Part shown: piece after piece, positions 1-10,605 of the stretch
Layout of the letters: each line of letters starts with the position of its first letter
Numbering within the stretch: the stretch's first letter is position 1
Assembly (NCBI GenBank): GCA_964035015.1
Contig: OZ035998.1
Coordinates: 12,982,143-13,046,142 of the forward strand
DNA length: 64,000 bases
From: Corallium rubrum
Taxonomy: Eukaryota; Cnidaria; Anthozoa; Scleralcyonacea; Coralliidae
Reading direction: 5' to 3'
Notes under the pieces: model-generated
What the model was told of the DNA's origin: nothing
Databases searched by the model: none
What the model saw: the letters and a program-made list of their open reading frames with translations, nothing else
Translations under genes and position numbers: made by a program

Positions 1-324
<324 letters not shown>

Positions 325-326
<2 letters not shown>

Positions 327-462
327 TCGCTAGATCGCTAGATCGCTGGATCTCTAGATCTCTGGATCGCTGGATCTTTGGATCTCTAGATCTCTGGATC
401 GCTGGATCTTTAGATCTGTGGATCTCTGGATCGCTGAACCCCCAGATCGCTGGATCTTTAGA
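325..462 (+). repeat. Left subterminal octamer array (GATCNYTR)n
   Basis: About 17 consecutive 8-bp units of the form GATC(G/T)(C/T)T(A/G), such as GATCGCTG, GATCTCTA and GATCTTTG, with one degenerate unit near 436. Repeated short motifs just inside a TIR are commonly transposase-binding sites; that role is inferred here. Confidence 0.85.
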
Positions 463-533
463 ATCATTTTATCAAGGGCGTGACCGCGTGAGGAGAGTGA
501 GGAGAGGACTTAGTACGACTATTATTATCCAAC

Positions 534-1010
534 ATGGCGTTCTTGAATGTTGCGATAAAGACAGCTTGTACGATATCTATTTTATTAAACCTTATACTCG
601 CTGTTCCGACGACTGGGGAAGAACGTGGTATTTCTCAAATCTCAAAGAGGTTTATTCGACATGTATTGTCGTGTTTGAACAAATCTCCCGACGTTGTGCA
701 TTTCATGTCTCCTGTCGTTTTAAGCTACGAGAGTTTTACTTTTGGCCGGACTGACAATCCCATTGGTGGAGTATTTTACCTAGAACCTCAGGGATTATTG
801 GTTGAAGATTTGATAATTTGGGATCCTATGCTGCTTTTTCCTCGTTTGCCTTTAAATTGTCCAACTTGTTCTACGTCAGAACGTCTCAAAGCGACAACTA
901 GGTGGAAGGACGGAGAAAAGCAGCATGATTTACCAAGAAAGATTTATGGCCTAAAAAACGACGTGCTTGTTGTTAGCAGAGTATATTCTTGTCTTATAGA
1001 CATCAGATAA
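534..1010 (+). CDS. N-terminal part of the transposase (frame 1)
   Basis: 158 codons beginning with an ATG in good context (AACATGG). The C-terminal half looks like real coding sequence: a tryptophan-rich stretch (IIWDPMLLFP) and a CPTC knuckle, then a basic segment leading to VVSRVYSC. The next frame, open from 976, continues the same kind of sequence (IIAHDPDILSQL), so this is best read as the start of the downstream 900-codon protein. The two parts are separated by a frame change near 985-1000 that could be a 1-2 base indel or an unrecognised short intron. The hydrophobic first 20 residues resemble a signal peptide, but I would not trust that in a transposase. Confidence 0.6.
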   Translation: MAFLNVAIKTACTISILLNLILAVPTTGEERGISQISKRFIRHVLSCLNKSPDVVHFMSPVVLSYESFTFGRTDNPIGGVFYLEPQGLLVEDLIIWDPMLLFPRLPLNCPTCSTSERLKATTRWKDGEKQHDLPRKIYGLKNDVLVVSRVYSCLIDIR

Positions 1011-3694
1011 TAGCTCATGACCCTGATATTTTGTCACAGCTGAAAGGTTTGCTTACTCCAGGTTTTATACTCTTTCATAAAGGAGGTATAACAATAGAGC
1101 TTTATGACTTTATTAATACACATATGCAAACCGGATTATCAACTTCAGAAATACAGGTCCTTTGGTACCAGACACTGTTCACGGCATATGTGAGGAAGAG
1201 AGAAATATACCAGGAACGACTAAGAATGCATTTTGCCATTCCTGGTGATAACAATAATTTGAAGCAATCAGTTACTTTCCCTCCATTCAATCACAAACAC
1301 AATAAACCTGGTGCGAAGATAATCACAGCTTGCATTATAAAGAATTATTTTGAAAATGAAATTTTGTATAGTCGAAGAATGTGTCAAATGACAGCAAGAA
1401 AATGGTTAAGTTGTGATCATACTTTTAAAGTGGCAGCCAACGTTGGATTTTGGTGGAATAAGTCCTGGATCAAAGTGTATGATACCCTCTTTCTTATCAT
1501 GAATGAAAATGGTGTTGTTCTAACATGGCAATTGTGCAAAGGAACTGCATTTGATGCTGTTGAACACCTTGTGCAAGAGTTGAAAGAGAGATTGGATAGT
1601 CATCAAGAAACAGTTCAGTTTATTTTTTTGGACAATTGCTGCCACTGGAGTAAGAAATTACAGCATATACTTCCCTCTGTACAAGTTAAACTTGACACTT
1701 TTCATGCAATACAAAGAATTGTTAAAAAAATTCCGAAGAGAGGTAAGAAAGAATCTGTTCTAAAACAAATGCGGCAAAATATGAGGAATGATTTACGGCT
1801 CATCATAAGGAGTCCTGAAGACAGAGGACGAGTAAGAACAATGGATACACCCTCACCTGAAATTATTATAAAGAATATTGATATGTTTATGAAACAATGG
1901 AGCTGTGTTAAAGTTGATAATGTGCTTGTCCTCCCTGTTGCTGCTGTTAAAAAGATAGAAAATTTACGGAAACATATCGTTAAAGGATGCCTATCTAATA
2001 TTCCACCATCTGGAGGTACCCACCGTAATGAAGTGTTGCATAAAACCCTCAACAAGTCTATTGCAAATTCACGAATTGGCATTCAGCTAGCTGTGGCACT
2101 TCTCGGCACATTTTTTTACCGATGGAATGAGCAACGCCTGCCCAAAGAATGTAGTGAGAAAAAAATGCCTGTGATTAAACCTATTGGGTTCTATGGAGAT
2201 GTTAATGACAACAATAGAGATGGGACATTCCATAACTTTGGGACAGAACCTGGGAATTCCCTACATGATTTCAACAATCTTGCACTTGAAACAACTGACA
2301 ACACAACGCTGAAGAAATTTGCCGATACTCTTACCACAACTATTAATTTGCCTGAAAATGAAAGCTCGTCTGGTGAAACTGACTCTAGCTATGATAGTGA
2401 AGGTGATGAAAGTACAAAAAAGTCAGGAGTTCCAGTACTTAAGAAAGATAGCATCGAAAAAATCATTCAACAAACATCAGATATGGTTGGTATATACAAT
2501 AATTTGCATGAAGCTCAACCTGAAAGTTTGTTTAATCCACACCATGGTATTTACTTCAAAAATGCTTTACATCTACTGCATCAATCAAGAAACTCTAGTG
2601 ATCAGTTACTACATTTGAATTCAGTACTTTCCACACATGGCCTAAAAAAGATTAGCGTACCAGCAGATGGAAATTGCTTCTTCACTTCAATAGCAGTTAG
2701 TATTCAACAACAAATTTTAAACAATACTGTAACACCAGCGGCTATAGAACACTTGGAAAACCTTGGTCTCTTAAAGTTACCTATTCCAGAAATGTCAGCA
2801 ACACTAAGGACGTTAGTTGTACAAGAGTGGTTATTACACCCTGAAGAATATTCTCCTTTTGTCTTGAATGATGAAACTACCTTTACTGAACAAGCAAATG
2901 CCTTTCTGCAAGATGGGCATTTCTCATCTTCCCTTGGTGACTGTATGCCCTTGGCAACAGCAAATCTATTAGCCATCCCAATAATGATATATTCTGGCAT
3001 GGAGTATCTTCCAGCTGTTCCATTAATTCCACAAGGGAGAACACTTAGCACAGAATCACTAAAACTAGCATATGACCCATCATTCTGTGGTCATTATGAT
3101 GCAGTAACTATTGTTCAATCAAAGGATGCAGCTGATTTACATGTATCTGCAGACACTGGTAGTACAACTCCTGAGAATTCAGTTACTTGTAGATGTGGAC
3201 AAGGAGCGAAAAAGAAGAAGAAAACCTTTCTTTCCTGTCATGAATTTAAAAGTGGATGTCCTTGTTGCCAGAAGGCTTGTGGCTGCAGTGACAGTTGCAA
3301 TTGTTTGAATTGCAACAATCCATTTGGCAAAAGAAGTCCATTGACCAATACACCTGAGGCGACTGGAACTCGAAAAAGAAGAAAGCATGAAATGAGCACC
3401 AAGAATAGTTCTGGTAAGGTGTACTGGGACAAAACAGGAGGGAACCCTGGTATTAACCACTGGACTTTATTTGAAGAACTTATTTTATTACACATTCTCA
3501 ATCTATTTTCATCAAAAGTGGTGTTGACACCAGATGATATTTTTATAGAATTTAACGAGGTTGTTAAAATCGTTCAAAAGACAGAATTTTTTAAGACATT
3601 GCAGCAAATTCTTCAAAAAGTAAGTACACTCCAAAAAAGCAAGCGAGTATTTGACACATTAGTAGAAGAGCAAGAAAAGTTGAACTTACAGTAG
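989..3694 (+). CDS. DDE-type transposase with OTU protease and CXC zinc domains (frame 2)
   Basis: About 900 codons. No ATG starts this frame (989 is TTG), so it depends on the preceding ORF. Domains in order: a catalytic-core candidate with WLSCDHTFK (first Asp near residue 143), FIFLDNCCHW (second Asp near 214) followed by LDTFHAIQRI, and a THRNEVLHKTLN helix supplying a Glu near 347. The spacing and the D-x-FH motif recall ISL3/MULE/KDZ-type RNase H-fold transposases. An acidic Ser/Glu/Asp-rich linker lies near 450-480. Then comes an OTU cysteine protease with PADGNCFFTS (Cys near 561) and GHYDAVT (His near 700). A cysteine-rich CXC-like domain (near 732-785; CRCG, CPCC, CGCSDSC, CLNC) precedes a C-terminal tail. 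OTU domains are deubiquitinases; one in a transposase might protect it from turnover, which is inference. The superfamily is not settled. Confidence 0.75.
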   Translation: MSYRHQIIAHDPDILSQLKGLLTPGFILFHKGGITIELYDFINTHMQTGLSTSEIQVLWYQTLFTAYVRKREIYQERLRMHFAIPGDNNNLKQSVTFPPFNHKHNKPGAKIITACIIKNYFENEILYSRRMCQMTARKWLSCDHTFKVAANVGFWWNKSWIKVYDTLFLIMNENGVVLTWQLCKGTAFDAVEHLVQELKERLDSHQETVQFIFLDNCCHWSKKLQHILPSVQVKLDTFHAIQRIVKKIPKRGKKESVLKQMRQNMRNDLRLIIRSPEDRGRVRTMDTPSPEIIIKNIDMFMKQWSCVKVDNVLVLPVAAVKKIENLRKHIVKGCLSNIPPSGGTHRNEVLHKTLNKSIANSRIGIQLAVALLGTFFYRWNEQRLPKECSEKKMPVIKPIGFYGDVNDNNRDGTFHNFGTEPGNSLHDFNNLALETTDNTTLKKFADTLTTTINLPENESSSGETDSSYDSEGDESTKKSGVPVLKKDSIEKIIQQTSDMVGIYNNLHEAQPESLFNPHHGIYFKNALHLLHQSRNSSDQLLHLNSVLSTHGLKKISVPADGNCFFTSIAVSIQQQILNNTVTPAAIEHLENLGLLKLPIPEMSATLRTLVVQEWLLHPEEYSPFVLNDETTFTEQANAFLQDGHFSSSLGDCMPLATANLLAIPIMIYSGMEYLPAVPLIPQGRTLSTESLKLAYDPSFCGHYDAVTIVQSKDAADLHVSADTGSTTPENSVTCRCGQGAKKKKKTFLSCHEFKSGCPCCQKACGCSDSCNCLNCNNPFGKRSPLTNTPEATGTRKRRKHEMSTKNSSGKVYWDKTGGNPGINHWTLFEELILLHILNLFSSKVVLTPDDIFIEFNEVVKIVQKTEFFKTLQQILQKVSTLQKSKRVFDTLVEEQEKLNLQ

Positions 3695-5969
3695 AAGGGT
3701 AAACAAGACATACAGCATTTATTTGTACTGTATAAGCATTTTTACTCTGGCTTGTAACACAATACTTGATTATCAAGCATTATCAAGCATTGTAACATCA
3801 AGCTTGATTATCAAGCATTGTAACACAATGCTTGATTATCAGCATTGTTACTTTACATGTAGGTTCACAGTTTGGATTTTAACAGTTTAGCTTGTGTCGG
3901 ACAGATGTCAGACCCACTATAAAGTTTGTCAATACAAAAATTAATGAGAAGCAGTCTGAGTCTGCTAATATTATTTTCTTCTCTGTACATAACCTTTTTG
4001 CAACCAAACATCAATATCATTGAACCCTGTTAACTCAGAACACACATGATCAGTCACTGCCATTGGGTATTTTAATAGGCTGTTAAAATCCATTAATAGA
4101 GACTGTTAAAATCCATACTGAAACTGAATTGGGTTAGAGTAGGTAATTAAACTGGTCAATTTCAAGACCCTGTTTAAGTCAGCCACAATTTAAGTCAAAC
4201 TCGAGTCGAGCTAAAAAAATGTCATTTGTGAGCTCTACTTCAACCTGGTAATTTCTCTATTTACTAGTTCACTGTTAAAGCTGTTTATGAGATACTAAGA
4301 AAGTAAATTTAATTTGCAGTGCTGATCATAGTTCTGTACTGCATACTGTAGTTACAAGGAAATATAAGTTTGCTCACTGTCAGTTATCCTTGATGGTTTT
4401 CATTTTACTGCTGAACCATGGAATTGCTACAAAATTTACACAATTTTATCCTATGTGCAACTAAAATATTTGGTAGAATCTTCTTGTAAAACGTCCATTT
4501 TGGTTGGGCACAGAGACCCTAAGCTCACTATTATAAATACCTGTTTACATACAGTTTACAATAGTGGTCATATTCTACTGGAGACTGCTATTCAATTGAT
4601 ACAGTATTTTGGTTATGTACAGAAAAAAACTTGTGTAAATTTCATATAGATTCCATGGTTCAGCTGTGTGGAAACAATCAAGGATAACTGATGGTGAGCA
4701 ATTTACCTGTACCTATATAGTACCAAATAAAGGTTCTGACTACCACATGTCATTTAGAAAGGAAGTTTATACTGAATCATAATAAATCTTGTAAGCAACA
4801 CTTTTAGCATGGTTCAAGTTTGACTCAAGGTTTAGTTGACATTTTACAAAGTTGACATTTTAATAACTCATTGGCTTTCGTATGAATGTACATAATTATA
4901 AATAAGACTACTGGTTCTGTTATTGGTTTAGTTATTTTAAGTTGTTGCTTGTACTTCACTCTCTGACTTGTAAATTATAATAACTTGCTTGAGTAGTGCT
5001 AGTAAAAACAATTACAGATGATCAGCTCAATGAATAATTTTCATGTTTACCTGAAATGTACAATAGTGTAGTGGAATGTGTGCATATTCAGTAGCAAAAT
5101 CAATCATCTTATTTCTTGTAAAATTTGAAAAATTAATTATAAGTAATACTGTACCATGACAGGAGGGAATTGAGTTAATGTCCCTGAAAGCCGAGAGAAT
5201 TTGTGGAAGTCCCAATCCTCCTGAGCCTTGGGGGGGGGGGGGGGGGCATTTAATCCACTAATTTCCCTCATGTCATGGTATTAGTTTGCAATATCATGAT
5301 CACCGAGGTGATATAATATTTAACATAATGCATTTCTTTGTTGTGTAAAAAAGTATTGTTTGGGTGTTTGGTCATGCATGCTAATGTGGGGAAAATTAGA
5401 AATTTGTATTAAATTGCCCTGTTAGAGGGCAAAATTAGAAGTCTCCCTTGTTTGATGGAAAATTAGAGATTAAATTCCCTGTGAGAACAAAAGAAACTGA
5501 GGTGATCACGGTATTACTAAAATAATACCATGATGTTATGACCTTGTTTGTTTGTTTTCTTATCAGGAATTTAATCGTATTTATTCCTAAATCCTAACAT
5601 CCAAACAATTATCTTTCATGCAAGAAAGAAATGCATTAAGTTTATTATGTTACCTCAGCAATCATGGTATTACAAACTAATACCATGACTTTTTGGGAAA
5701 TTGGTGAATAGATAATTATATTCTTAAGCCTCAGGGGGATTTCTTGAAGTACCTCAGGCTTTGCCCTCAGGACTTCCACACAAATCCTCCCTCAGCTTTA
5801 GGGGACATTTAATTCCTAATTTTCCCCATGTCATCATATTGATTATAATAACTACATACAGCTGAATAACAATAAACTTGCAAATTACTGCAACTAAAAC
5901 TTATAATATTGCAGACTTTGGTCTGTTGTTCAAATGTTGTCCTTAGTTTAGTAATTACTTCATCTAAGT
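3695..5969. other. Non-coding interior of the transposon
   Basis: No credible ORF. It holds a short direct-repeat cluster of CTTGATTATCAAGCATTG type (about 3763-3850), a MITE-like inverted repeat (4373-4703), a G17 run (5228-5247), and a decayed foldback in which 5180-5360 pairs imperfectly with about 5600-5800. The 3' ends of the two convergent genes frame it. Confidence 0.7.
4373..4703. repeat. Small inverted-repeat element (MITE-like)
   Basis: TTGCTCACTGTCAGTTATCC at the left pairs with GGATAACTGATGGTGAGCAA at the right, and CTGAACCATGGAA pairs with TTCCATGGTTCAG inside. About 330 bp, nested in the large transposon. Confidence 0.6.
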
Positions 5970-6381
5970 TTATTCCTGTCCCTCCAAAAACTGGTTAAGT
6001 GCCTCTTTGTGTGGGTGGTCTTGAAGCAATGCCTCCTTTTGTGTGTCACTCAACTTTGGATCCTTTTTCAAAAAACATTGCCTACTCAGTTCTTCCGTCA
6101 CCTGATATTTTGCGAGCTTGGTTGCATCAAGCACATTTGGTAGTGCTTTGTAAAAGGTCACTGACCTGTTTACCACTCTGACAGCTCCTAGGCCCTCTGA
6201 TTGCAGATTTTCCATTATCTGTTTGACGGTATCTGGACGTGGCCTTCTTTTTGATGAGAAGCTGTTGTAGATCCTCTTTACAGTACAGAAAGGACCTGGA
6301 GAAACCAGAACAGATTTGGCAATATCCTCTTCAGATACACCAACCCGAGCAACAGTTGAGGGATTTTTGATGCTACAACAC
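5970..6381 (-). CDS. Probable 3' exon of the ATPase gene, winged-helix-like tail
   Basis: On the minus strand an open frame runs from a good acceptor (TTTTTTAG ending near 6382) to a stop at 5970, about 136 codons. It encodes a charged, alpha/beta-patterned segment with SPGPFCTVKRIYNSF, RRPRPDTVKQIMENLQ, GLGAVRVV and SVTFYKALP, then a helical acidic tail. Short helices followed by a beta-hairpin suggest a winged-helix fold; this is pattern judgement only. It lies downstream of the ATPase exon on the same strand and is probably joined to it by splicing. The simplest exon-exon phase does not match, so a middle exon or another acceptor is likely. Confidence 0.5.
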
Positions 6382-6629
6382 TAAAAAATATGACGTTTAC
6401 ACAATAATATAAATATGGGTATTAATTAAGGATGCATAACCAGGTGAAAATATATTCGGTGTAAAACAGATGGTTGATAAATTAATTTTTCAATTTAAGT
6501 GCCTTCAGAATTCAGTTGCTAGATACTCATAATTTGTTATAAGCTATTAAATAAGCACCCCCTCCTTTTCACCTACATTTGAATTTAAGTGACCCGTTAT
6601 ATATCCCAAGTGTGAAATAATCATTATGT

Positions 6630-7335
6630 GTGGTTTTCACTGTGACATCACAAAATTCTAAAATCTAAATTATTAAACCTATAAAGCTGATTGTTTTATA
6701 TATTTTGTAGATCGTTATTACGAGTATTTCTGGAAAATTCTGAGCCGATACAACTATTCCTTTTTGAGTTACAGCATTTTGAATTATATTATTGCTGACA
6801 TCAGCATAATTTTGAGATGTCGTTAAAAGTCACTTTGTACACGCAATTCAACGTACAAAGCTTGGTTAAGCTTTAGAAGTGACATCTAATTGCATCTGAT
6901 GTACAATCTGAAAATTCTGGTTGAAACTACACTTTTTACGAGCATTTGTTTTTTGGCCGCCATATTTGTGTACCTAATTGGCATCTGCGAGGTACACAAA
7001 TATGGAGGCCAAAAAACAAATGCTCATATAAAGTGTAGTTTAAACCAGAATCTTTAGATTGTATATCAAATGCAATTAGACGTCACTTCTAAAGCTTAAC
7101 CAAGCTTTGTATGTTGAATTGTGTGTACAAAGTGACGTTTAACGACATTTGAAAATTATGCTGATGTCAGCAATAATATAATTCAAAATGCTGTAACTCA
7201 AGAAGGAATAGTTGTATCGACTCAAAATTTTCCAGAAATACTCGTAATAACTATCTACAAAATATATAAAACAACCAGCTTTATAGGTTTAATAATTTAG
7301 ATTTTAGAATTTTGTGACATCACAGTGAAAACCAC
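6630..7335. mobile_element. 706-bp foldback element
   Basis: Two arms of about 345 bp (6630-6975 and 6990-7335) are nearly exact reverse complements, beginning GTGGTTTTCACTGTGACATC and ending GATGTCACAGTGAAAACCAC. A short loop lies around 6976-6990. It lies in the presumed intron of the ATPase gene, so it is nested within the large transposon. No clear target duplication seen. Confidence 0.85.
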
Positions 7336-7887
7336 CTATTCAATGAATCACAACAGTAAACCGGTAAACAGATGCTGAAAGGGGATAGGATATAGTATTT
7401 TTTTATTTCTATGGTTTAGTAGCCAGGTGGTGAAAAATGAGTCCTCTAGACCAATTAAAAATAAGATAACTTTTCCGCGTTGTTTCAACAACAGCCTTAA
7501 CTGAAATGCTTTTTTAGGTGGGATAAGTCAAGGGGACAGTGTTGTGTGTTACAATACATTTTAAACTTTTTAATAGTTTTAATAATAAACTGTTAATATG
7601 ACCCAGCTAAAAGTAACCCTACTATTAAAACTTTAAGGCAAATAACAGAACACATTGCTACAGACCACTCATGTAAATGAAAGAAGGCAATAGCTAAATG
7701 TAAGCATTCAAATATTAGGGTGACCCTTCTAAAAGGGTAACCATACATACCTTTATGTAAACAGAGCCTATTATATATAATTTACATATATAATTTTTGT
7801 GCAATTGATATCCCGTGGATATGCACTCACAGCAGTATTCTTTACAGATCGAGTTACAGATATTGTTAAAAAAACAAAAAAGCTTAC

Positions 7888-8995
7888 CAGTTCTGAAATC
7901 CCCTTGCGTATGAAAGGTTTCGTTTAGAGCCAGGGCCATTTCCAATGTGTGCTCTGAAATCGTCCTTCTCGTCGGGCCAAGTTGTTGAGTTAATCCCTTT
8001 TGTAGCCGGTCGTAAAGAACATGCATCACCAAGGTCAGTTTTAGGCCATTCTTCACTTTCTTAGACGAACTTTCATCGTCCAATGATGTCGACGCTGATG
8101 GTTGATTTTCTTCTGCGGGGGTTTCTTTCTTCGAATAACGGAAGAACGCTTCTTTCGCGTCCGCAGACAGAGAATATTGGATGACCTCTTCGCCGTTATG
8201 TTCCGCGTACATCTGCTCGAAGACAGTATCGAATGACTTTAAGCTAAATTCTTCAAGCTCCGCCGACGCTCGTTCGATTTCTTCGAGCTCCAAATACCTT
8301 TTGGACTGGTAAAATACTAAAAATCTATCAGCCAATCCATTTCTGGCTTCGACGATTCTAGGCCACACATCCGCCAAGAATAAATTAGGCGTCGTGAAGG
8401 CCAACAACGACAAACGCGCAGAAGGAACTCCGTCTCTTTCTCCTTTGTTTCCTTTCACGCAATACCAATAATCGCCGTCATACAATTTACATAGTCTTTC
8501 CATGCTAAGGGAAGTATGAGAGCGTGTCTTGGTTGGATTTGACACGGTTTTAAGGAGCGCATACGCTTCATCGACGCAAAGCAGTGGCGTTACCTTCTTC
8601 GTCGCGTTGTAAAAATTAAATAAGCCATTGCACGTGGTGTCATCGACAAGAACGCTTGTTTTGGCCTTATCTTCCACATGGTTGACGATTGGGCGAACGG
8701 AACCGGTCATACAGGCCGGTGTTTTGCCTGCTCCAGAAGGGGCAAGAGCTATTAGAAATAAATTGGCATATTCGTTAAAATTTTGAAACAATTTAACGGT
8801 GGTCTTGCCAAGCATGGCACTTGTTGAAGCCAACGCACTGCAAAGCAATAGTTCTGCAGTTGTTCCACGACTCTTTGCCAACGTCGACATCCATCTATAC
8901 GTTGTGACTTCGGAGATTTCATCCCAGTTGATTTCGATTTTCGATAATTCGCTTTCTAAATCCGAAATACTTTTTACTTCGCTTTCGCACGTCAT
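7888..8995 (-). CDS. DUF3987-like P-loop ATPase/helicase, main exon
   Basis: Starts at a true ATG (8995) and runs about 369 codons to a GT donor (GTAAGCT, 7887-7881); reading through the donor would end at 7715. It has a Walker A motif APSGAGKTP near residue 90, a Walker B motif LLCVDEAYALL near 140, and later LSLLAFTTPNLF (sensor-like) and ARNGLADRFLVF (arginine-finger-like). The layout matches DUF3987-type P-loop proteins, known chiefly from prokaryotic mobile elements and phages with primase-helicase modules. A Ser/Glu-rich insert lies near 290-310. It probably acts on the transposon's DNA. Convergent with the transposase gene and close to the right TIR. Confidence 0.7.
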
Positions 8996-9106
8996 GTTTT
9001 TAACCTCGGCCTGCGGTGACCACGGTTCGGTGACAGAAAGACAAATAAAATGACCACGTGAACCTATTTGGTCCCAGACTCAGAAACTACCCGAGGCGCG
9101 CGACCA

Positions 9107-9540
9107 ATCCAGAGATCTAGCGATCCAGAGATCCAAGCGATCCAGAGATCTAGCGATCCAGCGATCCAGAGATCTAAAGATCCAGCGATCCAGAGATCTA
9201 GAGATCCAGCGATCCAGAGATCTAAAGATCCAGCGATCTAAAGATCTAAAGATCCAGCGATCCAGAGATCTAGAGATCCAGCGATCTAGCGATCCAGCGA
9301 TCCAGAGATCTAAAGATCTAGCGATCCAGCGATCCAGAGATCTAAAGATCTAGCGATCCAGCGATCCACAGATCTAAAGATCTAGCGATCCAGCGATCCA
9401 GAGATCTAAAGATCCAGCGATCCAGAGATCTAGAGATCCAGCGATCTAGCGATCTAGAGATCCAGCGATCCAGAGATCTAAAGATCCAGCGATCCAGAGA
9501 TCTAAAGATCCAGCAATCTAAAGATCTAGCGATCCTGCAG
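9107..9540 (-). repeat. Right subterminal octamer array
   Basis: About 54 units of the same 8-bp repeat in inverted orientation (TCCAGAGA, TCTAGCGA, TCTAAAGA and similar). It is three times longer than the left array. It starts about 110 bp upstream of the ATPase start codon, so it also occupies that gene's promoter region. Confidence 0.85.
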
Positions 9541-9542
9541 CT

Positions 9543-9547
<5 letters not shown>

Positions 9548-9597
<50 letters not shown>

Positions 9598-9599
9598 AT

Positions 9600-9645
<46 letters not shown>
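9548..9645. repeat. (TA)n microsatellite, right end of transposon
   Basis: TA repeats interrupted by TCAATATCA near 9595-9603. Counterpart of 58-324. Confidence 0.93.
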
Positions 9646-9648
<3 letters not shown>

Positions 9649-9654
9649 ATATAT

Positions 9655-9711
9655 ACATCCAAATGATAAGGTACGCTCTTGATGACGTCAGCTGTGTCTC
9701 TTACACTGGTC
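9655..9711 (-). repeat. Right terminal inverted repeat
   Basis: Exact inverted copy of 1-57, with TGACGTCA at 9683-9690. Unique flanking DNA follows from 9712. Confidence 0.93.
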
Positions 9712-10356
9712 ATGAACCAAACTTGTATACAGTAACATACTGTATGATTTTCTGCAAATAGCTATAAAAATGGAGAACAACCTGATTTAGGTTACCTAAA
9801 CATATTAAAAGCGTTGGCTGCAAAACCACAAATATCGTGATGTTTCACTGAGTAAATTTCAAGATCTTTAGAAATATCAGATAATACATTCAGATAATAC
9901 ATTCAAGTTTTTGTTCGTTGTTATATTTATCCCATGTGATTTCTTTTTTCTTTTTTTTTTTGACTCGATGCACTTAAATAAGCTTATATTTTAAAGCCAG
10001 TAAGTCTAAAAATATATTGTGCCCTTTTAATTAACACACACTGAACAAAGTTTTCTTTGCGAAAGCATGATGGAAAAATAATAACTGTCAGACAATTCCA
10101 AGACAATCAATCATGCAGCAAAGGTAGCAACTGCCTAATATCATGGTTCCAGATAGACTGATAGGAGACACAAGATGCACCTCTTATTACAACTTTTATT
10201 TCCTGTCAAAGCTCATAAATAAATGTATCTTAGATTCTATCCTAGATTTTTAACCTATACACTTCAATCTGAATGTTTCTCTCTTTTTTAATTCAACAGG
10301 TTTTTTCTTGTGTTTTTTTTTTCTCAAACTGTCAACTCTTTTCTGTTTTATTTTAG
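9712..10356. other. Presumed last intron of the TECR-like gene, right of the transposon
   Basis: AT-rich, without a usable ORF. It contains poly-T tracts and ends in the pyrimidine-rich acceptor TTTTATTTTAG at 10346-10356. No further TECR exon seen. Confidence 0.7.
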
Positions 10357-10484
10357 TCGCACTCTTTGCTTTGGCTGGGTTTCTTCAGATGGCACAATGG
10401 GCCCAAGGGAAGCACAGAAATTACCGCAAGGAATTTAAAGATTATCCTAAATCTAGGAAGTGCATAATGCCTTTTGTTTTGTAG
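10357..10484 (+). CDS. TECR: Last coding exon of very-long-chain enoyl-CoA reductase (TECR/SC2)
   Basis: After the acceptor at 10355-10356 an open frame of about 42 codons ends at TAG (10482-10484). Its protein contains ALAGFLQMAQWA, KHRNYRKEFKDYP and ends in PFVL. This is the C-terminal signature of TECR, the ER membrane enzyme that reduces trans-2-enoyl-CoA in the last step of very-long-chain fatty acid elongation. The conserved KHR-Y-KEF-DYP block and the -PF-L terminus make the match strong despite the short length. The exon enters in phase 1. Earlier exons must lie left of the window, so the 9.7-kb transposon probably sits in the last intron. Confidence 0.88.
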
Positions 10485-10599
10485 AGAAAAGCTATGCATG
10501 AGCTAGTTGGTTCTCATGAGTCGTGATTCTTATGAACTGATCATTTTTTTGATGAAAATATAAATGATGATTACCCTTTCATACGATAATTATATTCAC

Positions 10600-10605
10600 A
10601 ATAAA
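10600..10605 (+). terminator. Poly(A) signal of the TECR-like gene
   Basis: AATAAA 116 bp after the TECR stop codon, followed by a T-rich stretch. Confidence 0.7.
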
